From contig JANPWX010000034.1 of NCBI GenBank assembly GCA_024734555.1, positions 1,481,284 to 1,545,283 of the forward strand: a stretch of 64,000 nucleotides of DNA. The letters run 5' to 3'. This document shows, piece after piece, positions 9,888 to 21,640 of this stretch. The notes below the pieces were generated by a model that had not been told where the DNA came from, did no database searches, and was given only the letters and a program-made list of their open reading frames with translations. This DNA comes from Trochalopteron elliotii. Lineage: Eukaryota; Chordata; Aves; Passeriformes; Leiothrichidae. Made by a program: the position numbers and the translations under genes. Numbering within the stretch: position 1 is the stretch's first letter; each line of letters begins with the position of its first letter.

Positions 9888-12800
9888 AATTATATATAAA
9901 ATTGATTTTGGGAGCCCTGGAAGGAGAAGGAAACCACTTATTTCAACCCCCAAATTCCTCTGAGCTGTAGAAACATTGTCAAAGTAATTGTAGCCTTTTC
10001 AGGTTTTTTCCATGTAGATTTCTTTTTGTGTAGTCTCAGAAAAACTGTGCTCTGTTGATGGATGTCACTGTTTTTTCACTTGTGACAAATATCTCCCAAG
10101 GTATTGTTTGAGTGATGTAGAATTGGTTCATGTGTAAAATTCTAGCTTTTCATGAATACTTTATCATGAATATGTGCATGCCAGGTTCTTCTGGATTAAG
10201 GTGTTATACCTTTAGTGGTTTGCTGTGGGATATCATCTTAATCATTTTTCTGTAATTTAATCATCTTAATTAAAATTGCATTGAATTGTGGAAAGTAATT
10301 TGGGTCTGGAGAGCAGTGGGGTTCGTATTTGTATTTTTTTTTTTCTTGTTAGATGAAGGTAATGGTCTTGGCAAGTTTCTGCTAAAAATTAGCACAGTGT
10401 ATAAAAACTCATGTTGCCAAGTTAGTCCAGCATTTCTCCAGCTAATTGTGGCCTTGAAGGGTATAATATAAAAGGTCATCTTTGTTAGTGAACTGCAGGC
10501 TTCTCCTGCGAGACAGAAATCCATGTTCTTATCAAGGATGAAATCTTGGCTCCTTGGTTACACAATTGAGCTTTGCTATAATTTGGACATCATTAGGCTC
10601 TCCATTAAAGCAGAGGAACACTCTAATCAATCTTGGTGCTTTGCTTTCTTAAATGTACTTCTGTATCTGAATTCATGTTATGGCTTCCCTTTCTTTTCCT
10701 GCTCCATGAACCCCATGAAGAAGGGTCTGAAGAATGACACGGGGTAAAAAGTTGCTGGTTTCCTCTTTCTGGTGTGTTTCTTTCCCAGAAAGTTTCTGAT
10801 TATGACAAGGGTTATGAGAGCTGGGATGTTCAACCTCCTCATCTTGTGTTGAGAAGTAGGAGGAGACATTCTGGAAAGAGCAACCACTCAGTTTGGTTTG
10901 TACTCTTAAACAATAAAAAAAAACCCCAAAAAAACCATAAAACTCCACAAAACCAAAATTTATTAGTGGTTGGCATTACTTTTTCTTTAAATCCAAACAA
11001 AAGGGGTTTAATTGTTTTTTTGGAGGGAATAAAAGCCTTCTACCCAAGCCAGATTTCTTTTTCTGTGGCACACGGTCATGGGGCAGAATTGTGGGGGAAA
11101 GAAAGAGGTTTGTATTGTGCTTTTATCCCTGTTTTTGTGTTCTGGGATTTGTTTTCATTGGGATGTTGGCACTCCCAGGAACGTATTTTTGTGGCTCTGA
11201 CTTGTGCATTGTAAAACATAGCCAACGCTTGCCATTTCTTTGTTTGACTGCTGTTTCTTTAACCAGCAGATATTTTTCTAGTTGGATAGATAAATGGATC
11301 TTTCCCAGTTACTGGCAGTTAGATCTGACTTTGCACAGCTATATAAGTTAGATCCATGCTTCAGCAGAGCTTCCTTCTCAAGGTTTTGGAGAGTCTAGGA
11401 TTTGGTGGCTTCCATCACCTCTGTCTGGATGGATGATGTGACAAACATCATAGTTTTGCAGTCAGTCTGTGTACGTGCTGTGACTCTGCTCAGATAACAC
11501 ATTACACCTTTAAAAACAAGTAAAAACTGGAAAAGAGACTGTGTTGTGCTTGCAGATGGAGAAAGCTCTATCCAGGGACTTTGGTATCCAGCAACTTCTT
11601 TTCAGGAGTCCTGCTTTTCCCTGAATCTGCTTACAGGGGCTCCCAACCTCACACTGGTACCACCACCAGCAGCTGTTTGCTGTGTGATGCCTGCTGAGGT
11701 GCTGAGTGGCATCAGGAATGGGCTGTGCACCACCTCATTTACAACCCCCTGGCTGGTACTTCCCCAGATCCTGCCTAATGGATCAGAGCTCTCCCCCAGA
11801 CTCCCTGCAAAAATTTGCTCTTTGAGTAATTAGAAGAACCTAATGTTTCTGCTCTGGAGGAGTGAGCTTCCTCAGGCTGCGAGTTTTTAATGAAAACTTT
11901 AGGTTATGAATGTATCATCATCTCATTGCTGTTCCTTACTGCGTGGCATCCTGTTGGTCTAAGGTAGTTTAACTGTCTCCAGCCTAAATTGAGTGCTGCT
12001 TTTGGTATTTATAAACTCTGCAACTGTTAAACCAAGCCAAACCTCCAGTTTCAGCAATGGCAGTGGGATTGAAGGCAAGGAGCTGTCTCAAAGGAATACA
12101 GTCTATTATAGGTTGGGTATAAATCAACCTATGACTTGTGGGTGTTGGGAGGAAAATTTCCTTGGGGACTAGTAATCCAGAATCAGCCTCCTATAAATCT
12201 GCTTGGATCTTCTCCTGTAGCGTGTGGAGGTACTGGAGAGCTGATTATGGATGTAGACCGTGGGTCTGGGAGGGTGAAATACTGCTGCTTGTCCCCTTCC
12301 ATCACCACACTGGACAGACAGGTCCGAGGAGCAGATTGTTTTCAGTGTGGTAGAAGTGATGAGTTCATTGTTCTGTTCCCTCCCTCCCTCCCTCCCAGTA
12401 AAACCTGCAGACTTGGCTTTAGATATTGGGACTTGAAAGCAGACAGCAACAAATATAACGAGGTTGGTTTTGTTTTCTGGGGCTTCAGGTGCAGGAATGC
12501 ACATTAATCATGTTTTTGTGCTTTTCCGTATTTCTTTTCCCATCCCTTGAGGGATGAAAAATATTTTTCTTTAAATGAAAAGCATTGTTTTACATCTTCT
12601 AAATGACCCTGAGGGGTGCAGCAGCAAAAATCCAGCTCCTCATGGGGCAGTGAGAAATCCTGGGAAGGAAGAACAGGGCAGGAACCGATGCCACCATATC
12701 TGCAGGGACAGGTTGGCTCTTGTCAGCTGGGCAGAGGCAGTGTTTGTCTGTCATTGCTTGCTTTCTTCAAACAAAGAGTGTTTTTGTTGTTTTATGGTAT

Positions 12801-13574
12801 CACCCTCTTGCCAGCAGCTCTGTTGATGCTGCAGGATCAGGCACCTCCTTTAAGGTATTGGAGTTGTCCCTGCCTTGTGTTGGTCACCTTCTGTTCACAC
12901 CCGTGTCCATCCTGGTTTTCTCAGTGCCCAAATGCTCAGTCTTTACAGGAGGTTTCTCCTAATGGGTAACATGGCCAGTAGCAAGTGATACACAAGCTAG
13001 GTTTGTGAGAGTCTTTATTAACCTTTTCCTTTAATCACTTCTCGTGCAACTTGCCTACTCCTCTCATTATTTGGGTTGCTTTGCTTTCTGTTTGTGTCCT
13101 CTCCACCTTTCTTTCTCTTTACAAGTAGTTGTCTGTTCTGGCTTCAGTAATTGTTTCCTCGCTTACCAGAACAAAAGCAGCTGAGCCTGGTGGATTTTTT
13201 TGCTTGTGTGTGTGCAGGGATTTTGCCAGGGTATTTTTATGGACACTGCTGCTGAGCTCATCAGCAGTGCTGGGCAGGAAAGCCAGACTCTGGTACAGAT
13301 TAGATATCTTGACAGATTTTTATCTCCAGTTTGCAGGGAAGTCAATCTTCACAGTTCAGTAGAGGAGAGGAATGATGGGGGCTATGGGCAGGGACCCTCC
13401 AGCATCTCTATCACGGAGAGATCATCGTGCTGTGGTGGTCCTGTTGATTCTTCTGTGTTTGCAATGAACTCTTCCCTTCCCTCCCCAAGTGCCTGTTGCT
13501 CCTCACAGCTGGAGGAGCCTACCTAGAACTGGAGAAACCTGTCCCTGCTCTTTCCCCACTGAGGGTGTAATCCT
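9888..13574. other. Non-coding stretch with minor simple repeats
   Basis: It contains a T11 run (10334-10344), an A/C-rich run (10908-10965) and a TCCC array listed separately. A 146-codon + frame (10774-11214) reads straight through the A/C-rich run, which argues against coding. No transposon was recognised. Confidence 0.45.
12378..12396 (-). repeat. (CCCT)n microsatellite, quadruplex-capable on - strand
   Basis: Five CCC triplets are separated by single T residues. The - strand therefore reads five GGG runs with one-base loops, a pattern known to form very stable G-quadruplexes. Confidence 0.75.
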
Positions 13575-13738
13575 CTCCATTGTCCAGAGAAGTTGTGGTT
13601 GCCCCATCCCTGGAAGTGTCCAAGGCCACACTGGACAGTGCTTGGAGCAACCTGGGATAGTGGAATGTGTCCCTGCCCATGGCAGGGGATTTGGAATGAA
13701 ATGACCCATAAGGTTTCTTTCAACCCAAACCATTTGGG
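13575..13738 (+). mobile_element. CR1 LINE, truncated 3' end
   Basis: It matches the avian CR1 3' region, including AGAAGTTGTGGTTGCCCCAT, then CCATGGCAGGGGATTTGGAA, then a diverged CAACCCAAACCATT end. Only the terminal part is present, as is usual for 5'-truncated CR1 copies. It lacks a clean ATTCTATG repeat at the tip. No reverse transcriptase remains, so the copy is inactive. Confidence 0.88.
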
Positions 13739-14866
13739 GATCTTCTGGCTTGCTCATTGGGGTTCTGGTGACAATTTGCAATTAGTATCTTCTCCTCAAA
13801 ACCATGTCTGATAAAAGCTTTTTTATTTATCTGTCTCCTAAGTAGATGTTTGTGGGTGGATGCTTGTAATACATTTTGCTTATTTCTTTTCCCACTCCTT
13901 GTCTTCCAACAGCCCTGGAAGGGATCTGAATCAAACCCTCTGGCTGGAGCATCCCTGGCCCTGGGCTCATCTCCCCTTCCCAGCAGGACCACGCTTGCCA
14001 CATTTTTTTTGCAATGCCTGCTGTGATTAGATCCATTTTGGCTGCAATTTATAGACATTGCAGGGTCCCTCCCCCATCCCCTGGGTATCTGGGACACCGT
14101 TATCTGCTGCAGTTCTGTTGTTTGGTGGAGGATGAGCTGTCAGGAGTTACATCCCAAACAGGCAGCAGGTAGCTGGACTGAATTAAACTGGGAATGCCCT
14201 ACTAACCCCCTTCTCTCTCCCCTCATGTCTTTGGAAATGTCTTTTATCTGGACTGTAAATTAAATTATTGTTGTTGATGTGGCTTCAAAGAAGCAGCAAG
14301 AATGAGTTGATGGGAGCTCCTGAGAAAGGTCTTCCACAAAAGCCTCCTCTTAGTAAAATATTCTGGCGTCTTTTTTTCCTTTTTTCCCTAATTTTTTTCA
14401 AAGTTAGAATGGAAATAATAATTCAGTGTTTTCAACTTTCATGATACATTTATAGAGAAATAAAAGTCCTATAAATGTCTGAAGTATTATCTCTTCTTGC
14501 AGGCTTCATCGTAAAAATATTTATTGAGGTTTCATGGGTGTAAAGTGTTGTGGTCAGCACCATGAATGTAATGGTTTTGTTTAGGTGTTTCTTCTTCAAT
14601 GGCACTTAAAAAAAAGCCCCAAAACCAAAACAAAGCTAGAAAACCCACATAGCTTGTTTCACTGGCTTTCTGGTATTTATTTACCACAGATGAACCTGAA
14701 AAGGAAAAGCAGCATTTCCTTTCTCTTGTCAGAGCTGATCTAGCACCAGAAAAATAAGTGTTTAAAGTAATACTACAGTTTAGTGGCATACAAAGTTTGT
14801 TTAAAAAGATAAGGTATAAAAGGAATAGTTTTGTGAAGGATGTTTTTCTTTGCTTTATTGTTTGTT
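13739..14866. other. Unremarkable DNA between CR1 copies
   Basis: I see no gene or RNA. Short T and A runs occur near 14370-14400 and 14607-14615. Confidence 0.45.
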
Positions 14867-14937
14867 GGGGTTTTTTGGGGGGGGAGGGCAGGAAGTGTTG
14901 GTTTTTGTTTGTGTTTTTGTTTGTTTGGGTTATCATG
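14867..14937 (+). repeat. G/T-rich repeat with quadruplex-capable G runs
   Basis: GGGG (14867-14870), T6, then G8 (14877-14884), A, GGG (14886-14888), followed by GTTTTTGTTTGTG-type units. The G runs could fold into a quadruplex on the + strand. Confidence 0.6.
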
Positions 14938-15134
14938 GTTTTGGAGCTTTAGAGGGTCCAGTTCCCAGGGAAGAGAAGGAAGGGGAACATGGAGCATTAA
15001 CACGATTTAGAGAGGAAGGAGTGGAGTAACGGGAAGATTTGCAGGAAGAGAGACAAGGCAGCCTGTCAGTGCTTCCATCATTTTTTGTTTGTCCTTTTCT
15101 GCCTCCGGATCTTGATCTCACATGACTTAATGTT

Positions 15135-15541
15135 GAGGGATGGAGTGTTTCTCCTACAGGGAAAGGCTGAGGAGACTGGGATTGTTCAGCCTGGAAGGGA
15201 GAGGGCCTTGGTGTGATCTTATGGTACCTCAAGAGGCTGCAGGAGAGCTGGAGAGGGGCTTTTGGGGAGGGCATGGAGGGACAGGACAAGGGATAATGGC
15301 TTTAAACTGAAAGAGGGGAAATTTAGATTAGATATTAGGAAAAAATTCTTTACTGTGAGGGTGGTGAGGCCCTGGCACAGGTTCTCCAGAGAAGTTGTGG
15401 TTCCCTGTGGATCCCATCCCTGGAAATGCTCAAGGCCAGTCTGAATGTGATTTAGAGCAACCTGGTTTAGTGGAAGGTGAGGCTGGAACTACATGATTTC
15501 TAAGGTTCTCTCCAACCCAAACTATTCTATGATTCTATTAT
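15135..15541 (+). mobile_element. CR1 LINE, about 400-base 3' fragment
   Basis: It aligns by eye with the CR1 3' terminal region. In order it shows GGGATTGTTCAGCCTGGAAG, TGGCTTTAAACTGAAAGAGG, TTAGATTAGATATTAGGAAA, AGAGAAGTTGTGGTTCC and the tail CTATTCTATGATTCTATTA. The 3' tip with its repeated ATTCTATG is intact. The upstream part is missing, consistent with 5' truncation on insertion. It cannot mobilise itself. Confidence 0.95.
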
Positions 15542-18271
15542 TTTATGGCGTCTGCATCTCCTACATGTCTGTTTATCCCTCTGCTAAACCCTTCCTGTTG
15601 AAATACTGGCTTTCACCCCTTGGGGCTGGACAAAGGATACTCGGGGGGTGCAGGAAGGTGGTGGCACACACTGGGGTGTGGACATGCCTGGGGGCTGGCC
15701 TGCACAGGGGGTTGTTGCAGGTTCCCTGGGATGTGAATTAGTGATTAAAAAATAACAGGGAGGTGTTCCTGAGCATTCTCTGCACTGGTGCCCCTTTGAT
15801 TTCCCCTGGAGACGTTGATGTTTCTTGTTGGATGTGTAACTGGAAACATGCATGGGCAGTGGGGCATTTGTAAGTACCAGAGCAGACCTGGAAATCCCCA
15901 GTGTTCAGGAAAAACAGGGGGGAAAAGCAGCTTGAAAGTTATATAAGTGTCTCAGGCTGATATCTTTTTATGAGATGTAGCTACCTAAATTTTTCTTACT
16001 GTTTCCTTCTCTGTAAAGGCATGAAGCTCAACCCTCTTTTGAGCTGTAGTGGCATTTAGCCAGGCCTGAATGCTGGGGCTGATGCAGATCAGATTTTGGT
16101 GCAAGAGATAGACTTTCTGGAAGTGACTGGTGAACTAATTCCCCTCATTTGTCAGTAAAAGTACAAACTTTGGAAATCTTGCCCCTGCGTTAGCCAAGAA
16201 AAGACAAAACCCAGTTGTGGAGAGTTTCTGTAACAGGGATATTTCTCCAAAACCCAGCAGTGATTTCTTGTTTCTTGCCTCTCCAAGAACACATTGCAAC
16301 TTCTCCCCCTCAAGTGGTTGCAGTGGCTGACATAAATATTTTTCAAGTCAAAAAAATCATCTTTTCTGGGAAACACGGAGGTCACTGTGTGTATGTACAA
16401 ACCTTCCATCTGCGAAGGGAATAACGTAACCTGTGTCCTTCCAGGCTTCACCTCAGCTGATCTGTACCACATGTCCTTCAAGGTAAGCTGGGTAAGTGGC
16501 TCACAGCCGGAGCAGGGGAAGAGAAATCCCATTTGAGGCTGACCTGATGCCATCTGACCTTTTGCTTATTTGAAAAGAGGAGGTTTGAAATGGAAGTGGC
16601 AGGGCTGGTTCAGAGTTGCTTTAGACCCTTAAAAGATACAAATCTTCAGGGTGAATTACAGCCAAGTAAAATGAGGGGTTTTTCACTCTGTGGCAAAGAA
16701 TTATTATTCTTCCATGGGTCTCCTAAGTTTGTTTGGGTCCTTGACATGTTTGGTGCCTCACTTGAAGCATGTTGGGACGCTGTTGTGTACTTAAACTTGT
16801 GCATCCATTGTCAAACAGGAACCTCCTTAATGATGCCTCTGCTTAGGTTTTATGGATGACGTGGTGCATGTTCCCATGTCAGTGGGACCAACAGATTCTG
16901 GCTCCCTTTTTTAGCCCTCCATCATGGAGGAGCTGCAAGTTTGCAGTGTGCTTCCAAGAGGAAGGAGAGATCCCAGTGCATCCTGCCTGTGCTCCAGCAC
17001 TCCCTCCTCTAGACAGCATTTAGCCAGAGGTTACAGAAAATAAAGCACTTCTCCACACTGTATATATTTTTTTCAATGGGGTCTAGTATTTTTAAGCCTG
17101 GGTAGGACTTTGCAACTGCTGCTCTGCTTGGTTTTTTAGGTTTTTGTGTAACAGCCTTGTCTTTGAGGCATCGTGGTACTTTCTGTTGACTTCGTGCCAG
17201 AGTGAGGGTTTCTTGAGCCTGGCATCCAGCTTTCCATGACTGTACAGTTTGGAGCGTGCCATCAGCAGGCAACAGATCCGAGCGGTCCCGCCTTGGCGTG
17301 GGAGCCGTTCTGTGCCCTGCCCTGATTCCTTCTCCTGGGGCTTGGACTGGCAGAACAGGTGCAGAGATGTTTGAGGCAATGAAATGCCTGTCATTGGGAG
17401 CAGAAGTTGCTGAAAGATCGTGTTTTTCTCAGTTTTCATTGGCACGTGTGGTGTCTCCAGGAGGAAAGGCAGCGACTTCTCAGTTCGTTGCGTTTCCCAA
17501 AATCCAGCAGCTGGCTGGTGAGCTGGCTGCTCCTCTGTCCCATCTGTATCTCCTTCAGTGCTGCAGTGTGCTGGGCTGGGGTTGCATTTCTCATTGTGTT
17601 CTGTGCTGGGTGCAGGCAAAGAGTGGGGAGAGCCAGAAGAAAGATCTGATGGTCCCTGTCCCATGAGGATGTAGGGAGGGGAGCTCTGCAGCCACAAGTG
17701 AGCTGGGTACTCTGCTGTTACACTCTCTGCCCACACCCCCTTCTACTGTTGCATCTCGTCCAACATTCCTGATTCTCCTTGTCCCAGCACACATCTCCCT
17801 GATTCCCTGCTGGGTGCCCTTCAAACCACACTGTGATCCAGACATTGGCTCCGTGTGGTCTGCCAGGCTGTGGGACAGGAGCTGCTCTCCACACACTGCT
17901 GTGGCCTTAGGGACATCCACACAGCCATTCCCCCCAGATGGACACCAGGATGGGCCAAAGGGCTGTGGGCACCTGCAGCTGGTGGGATGTGGGGAGCATC
18001 AGGAAGGTGAAGGACATCTGAGGATCCTCAGGGGAGCCATCCCAGGGAAGCAAGGAGGCTTGCATGCATTAGCAGGGTGCACATGGTGACTCTGCTGTAC
18101 CCCTTGTTTCCAGTCACTAGTGTGTATTTGAGAGAGGCAGTCAGGATTTTCCTTCTAAGAAATGACTGCTTTGAGTAAAAATCCCTGTGTGGAAAAGCTG
18201 CTGCTGTCCTGGTAGAATCACGTTTGAGAGTGCCATCTAATGTGAAATCACAGCTGAATCAAGATTTGCAT
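15542..18271. other. Non-coding stretch; possible micro-exon inside
   Basis: No repeats were recognised. A 214-codon - frame (17092-17736) and overlapping frames on + show no recognisable domain and read as chance openings. A small CpG cluster lies at 17277-17310. The possible 38-base exon at 16445 is listed separately. Confidence 0.4.
16445..16482 (+). other. Possible 38-base micro-exon
   Basis: The acceptor CTGTGTCCTTCCAG ends at 16444 and a good donor (AAG|GTAAGC) follows at 16483. One frame of the 38 bases is open and reads FTSADLYHMSFK after a split first codon. Another frame is also open. I do not recognise the peptide. Such acceptor-donor pairs arise by chance, so this is a prompt for an RNA check, not a gene call. 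Confidence 0.13.
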
Positions 18272-18320
18272 CTTTCTTTTTTTTTTTTTTTTCTTTTTTT
18301 TTTTCCTCTTTTGGTTTTGT
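18272..18320. repeat. T-rich tract (T16, T11)
   Basis: T16 at 18277-18292, C, T11 at 18294-18304, then CCTCTTTTGG. There is no retrotransposon body next to it on either strand. Confidence 0.75.
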
Positions 18321-19597
18321 TTGCATTCCTAAAAATCATCCAGACATTTTCTCCTCTTTAAAAGCAGCAGTGCTCAAACCTCTCCAGCTGCCGTTATGAA
18401 ATGAGTGAGTTATTCTAGCTAAATTGAGGAGATTGGACTGGAAACACTTCTGGAAATACTGTGCAGGTTGTGGACCAGCTGTTGGCAAAACCAGCCAGGG
18501 TTTCATACACATAGTGGGTCCCAAAAAAAGAAACAATATTTTGCCATAGTGATTTTCCCCCCCTATTTATTCTGGTACAAGCACAATCCTGCACTTTTTA
18601 ACTAAGATTTGAGCTGTGTCAGCACCAGGAGAGGGCTGTAAGTTCTGCAGCATGAAAGGGCAGTGATTTCCTTCGTGGTGGCTGGTTCCTGTGCCTCCAT
18701 CAGGCAGTTGGTGACCTGAGACAATGGCATGTGTGAAGGGACAGAATGGAGAGAACTGCTTTTCCTCTGACAGCAGTTTTCCTTGTTTTTTTCACCCCCC
18801 TGAGGAGGTGACTCTCCCTCTGCTGTGCTCAACTGGTGGCCCAGCAGCAGAGGGAGTAGAGAAAAAGTTTGAAGTATTGAGATAATTCAGCAGAACATCC
18901 AGAGGCGAGCAGGAGGGGTCCACTGGGGACAGGTACACCCATGCTGATCCTAATCCATCTTGGCACTTGTGAACATCTGTGTTTCCCCTTGTGGTCTCTC
19001 CATATCTGCCTCAGTCTAATGCTCTCAAGCCCAATCCAGTGTCTCAGAGATTTTGTGCTTTCCCAAGGGTATATGTGAACCCTTTAACTGAGAGCAGTGG
19101 TTGTGCACTGAGGGCTCACCATCCTCCTTCCCTGCCTGAGCATCTGGGGCAGGGGTGGTGGGCTGCATGGGGGCTGAGCACAGGACAGCCAGCGAGCTGT
19201 CTGAGTTACTCTTTCCTTGGATGCATTGTCAAAAATTCTCCTGGCATCATCTCCCATCTTTCACTGGGAAGAATATTATCATCAAGACAAATGGAAAGAG
19301 CCAAATTCTTGTTTGTGAAGCATTATGTCCTTTTTGACTCCTTAAATATTTCTCCTTCCCAGTTTGAGTTATCTCTTAATCCATCAGGTTTTCAACCAGG
19401 CACACACAGACAGGAATTTTGTTCCTATCTTGCTGCACTTGCTTGTTTTCTGCTGTCAGGTACCCACCCAGTTCAGCTGGAGGCAGCTACCCTGCCCAAG
19501 AGCAGCAAAGTCCAGATGCAGCCTTGCCAGCACTGCTGGGGTGATCTGAATGAATTCAGCTTTAATGCCATGCTCTCAGGGGTATTTAGCTACTCAG
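18321..19597. other. Non-coding DNA up to a CR1 copy
   Basis: A 238-codon + frame (18979-19695) spans most of the right half, but its last 30 or so codons are translated CR1 sequence. The remainder has no recognisable domain. I treat it as a chance opening extended by the repeat. Confidence 0.4.
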
Positions 19598-19992
19598 ATA
19601 GGGCCACTGAGATGATTGAAGGGATGGAACACCTCCTCTCTGAGGGAATTCTGAGAGATTTGGGATTGTTCAGCCTGGAGAAGGCTCTGGCATGACCTTC
19701 AGTATCTGAAGGTGGCCTGCAAAAGGTCTGGAGAGGGTCTTTTGACATGTAATGGTAGGAGAAGGGGAGATGGTTTCAAAATGGAAGGGAGTAGGTTTAG
19801 ATTGGATATTGGGAAGAAATTCTTCACTCTATGGGTGATGAGGCACTGGAAAAGGTTGCCCAGAGAAGGCCAACAGGATGGGGATTTGAGCAGCCTGATC
19901 TAGTGGGTGTCCCTTTCCATGGCAGGGGGGACTGGAAATAGATGATCTTTAAGGTCCCTTCCAACCCAAACCATTCCAGGATTTCTATGATA
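19598..19992 (+). mobile_element. CR1 LINE, about 395-base 3' fragment
   Basis: It begins in the CR1 segment GGGCCACTGAGATGATTGAA and continues through GGGATTGTTCAGCCTGGAGA, TTTAGATTGGATATTGGGAA and TTCCATGGCAGGGG. It ends in CCTTCCAACCCAAACCATTC and a degraded ATTTCTATGAT tip. Small deletions (for example in the GTTGCCCAGAGAAGGCC segment) and many substitutions show it is old and inactive. Confidence 0.95.
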
Positions 19993-21379
19993 TTTGAACA
20001 TAAGGGGGACCTTTTCTCCAGTCTCCTAAAGGAAAAAAATCTCCAAATGCTTTGAAGTGTTGTATTCAAGGGTCTGTAACTTCCTCCAACCAGAAGACCA
20101 AGAGGGTGACAGAACTGGGGAGGTGCTTCTGGTTGCATCCCATCTGCTGCTGAGTTACTAAAGAAGTTCTGAGTCTTTAGAACAACTTTGAAATAGTCTT
20201 TGCAGATTGAGAGGTTCCTGTCTGCACTGAACATAGCATTTAAAAGCCAAAGAAGAGGTGGATGCTAGCCCCTCTGTCACTCCACAGAAAACCTTGGAAG
20301 TGCTACAGCTCCTGGGAGTCTTGGCCAAAGACTTGCTTCCATTTTGATGCACTTTAGCAAGAGTGGGATACTGGGAGTGTTGGCGGCTCATTTCTTGTTG
20401 CAGAGTGGCAGCTGTACAGTGCAGACTCCCACAGCTGACTCCACAGCATCAAACTAAGGTTTTGAAATGTTGCTTGTGGTCTAACAACACGTGGCTATCA
20501 ACAACAGCTTTAAACTAGGCCATGCTCTGATTTTGGGGAAGGCCAGGTGATGGGGAGCTATGACAGCATCAGAGTAGGCATGTTGTGCTGGGAAGGCAAG
20601 AAACTGCATCTTCTTTCCTGTGCTGTGAAGTTTGCTGGAGATAAGACACATATAGTATAGTGTTGGTGGTGATGTGGTTAGGTGACCTCCCAGGACCTTC
20701 CTTAACTGTGGATGAGAACCCCCCTGCTTTGCCTTTCTGGTGATTTCAGAGGGGTAGAGCTATCATGCAATTGTTACCTTGTGGTAAAAATAAAATTTTG
20801 ATGAAATTTTACTCTTTAGTTGCTTTATCTTAGTTTGTTTTGTGGTTTGAATGAAAACACTCTGTTTCATTCCACTATGCACTGGGTCAGAGACACTGCA
20901 TACCTTGTCTGGAACCCAAAGGCACTCAGCAAACTCTCAGGAAAGCTTTACTTGGGTGTACTTGGGACTGTGGTATGCTGATACACTGCTTCAAAATGCC
21001 ATGTGCACTGTGGCTGGGGATTTTTGCTGGGGACTCCACGTGCTTTGGAAAGCACTGCTCTGCTCTAGGCAGGAAAACAAGGATCTGAGAGGGCTCAAAT
21101 TGCTGTGATCGACCTCGGAAATCCTCTGCCTGGCTGTGTTGAGTGAGAGCCTTGCTCTTGGCGTCGGTGGGGAGGGATTTCACCCTTTGGAAATGTTTCA
21201 GAAGCACGGAATGCTGTCCCTCCCAGCGTGCCGACTGCACTGGGCTGGATTTTCCCCCTGCCCCTCACGCCAGGGTAATTTTTACACCTGCTAAAGTTTT
21301 TCCCTTGTGTTTTTCAAATCTGCATTATCAGCACAAATTGCTGTCTCTTCTCTCTCTCAGGTGTAAAAAACCCATTTTG
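19993..21379. other. Unremarkable single-copy DNA
   Basis: Only a small A/T inverted repeat (TAAAATTT at 20791-20798 with AAATTTTA at 20804-20811) stands out, and it is common in AT-rich DNA. I saw no coding unit or transposon. Confidence 0.45.
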
Positions 21380-21605
21380 AGTGGCCGGCCTGCCTTCCAA
21401 GGAGTTATTTAAGCACAGTAGGTCATCAATGTATCGCACATATTACGGCCATGCCTTGGCATTTGTTTTGCGTTTGTAATCCAACACCCAGCTGCTTCGG
21501 CCTCAGACTCCAGGCAGCTATTTAGTGCTTCAGCTTGTGCTGAGGAATGCATTGTGGTGCTGTTTACTTCGTTACGTGCAAGGCTCAGATGGAGTACAGT
21601 GAGCT
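21380..21605. promoter_or_regulatory. Candidate conserved non-coding block
   Basis: Non-repetitive, with retained CpGs (GTATCGCACATATTACGGCC, GCGTTTG, CTTCGTTACGTGC). It has a FOX-type TGTTTAC at 21561-21567 and an NFI-type half-site TTGGCA near 21457. It lies just left of an A-rich repeat. Function is inferred from texture only. Confidence 0.25.
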
Positions 21606-21611
21606 TCAGTT

Positions 21612-21640
21612 AAAAAAAAAAAGAAAAAGAAAAAAAAAAA
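21612..21640 (+). repeat. A-rich simple repeat
   Basis: A11, G, A5, G, A10. No LINE or SINE body precedes it. Confidence 0.75.

Noticed and set aside
10774..11214. 146-codon + frame
   Set aside because: It reads through an A/C-rich low-complexity run and has no recognisable content.
17092..17736. 214-codon - strand frame
   Set aside because: It overlaps several + frames in the same GC-richer DNA. The composition is unremarkable and no family is recognised.
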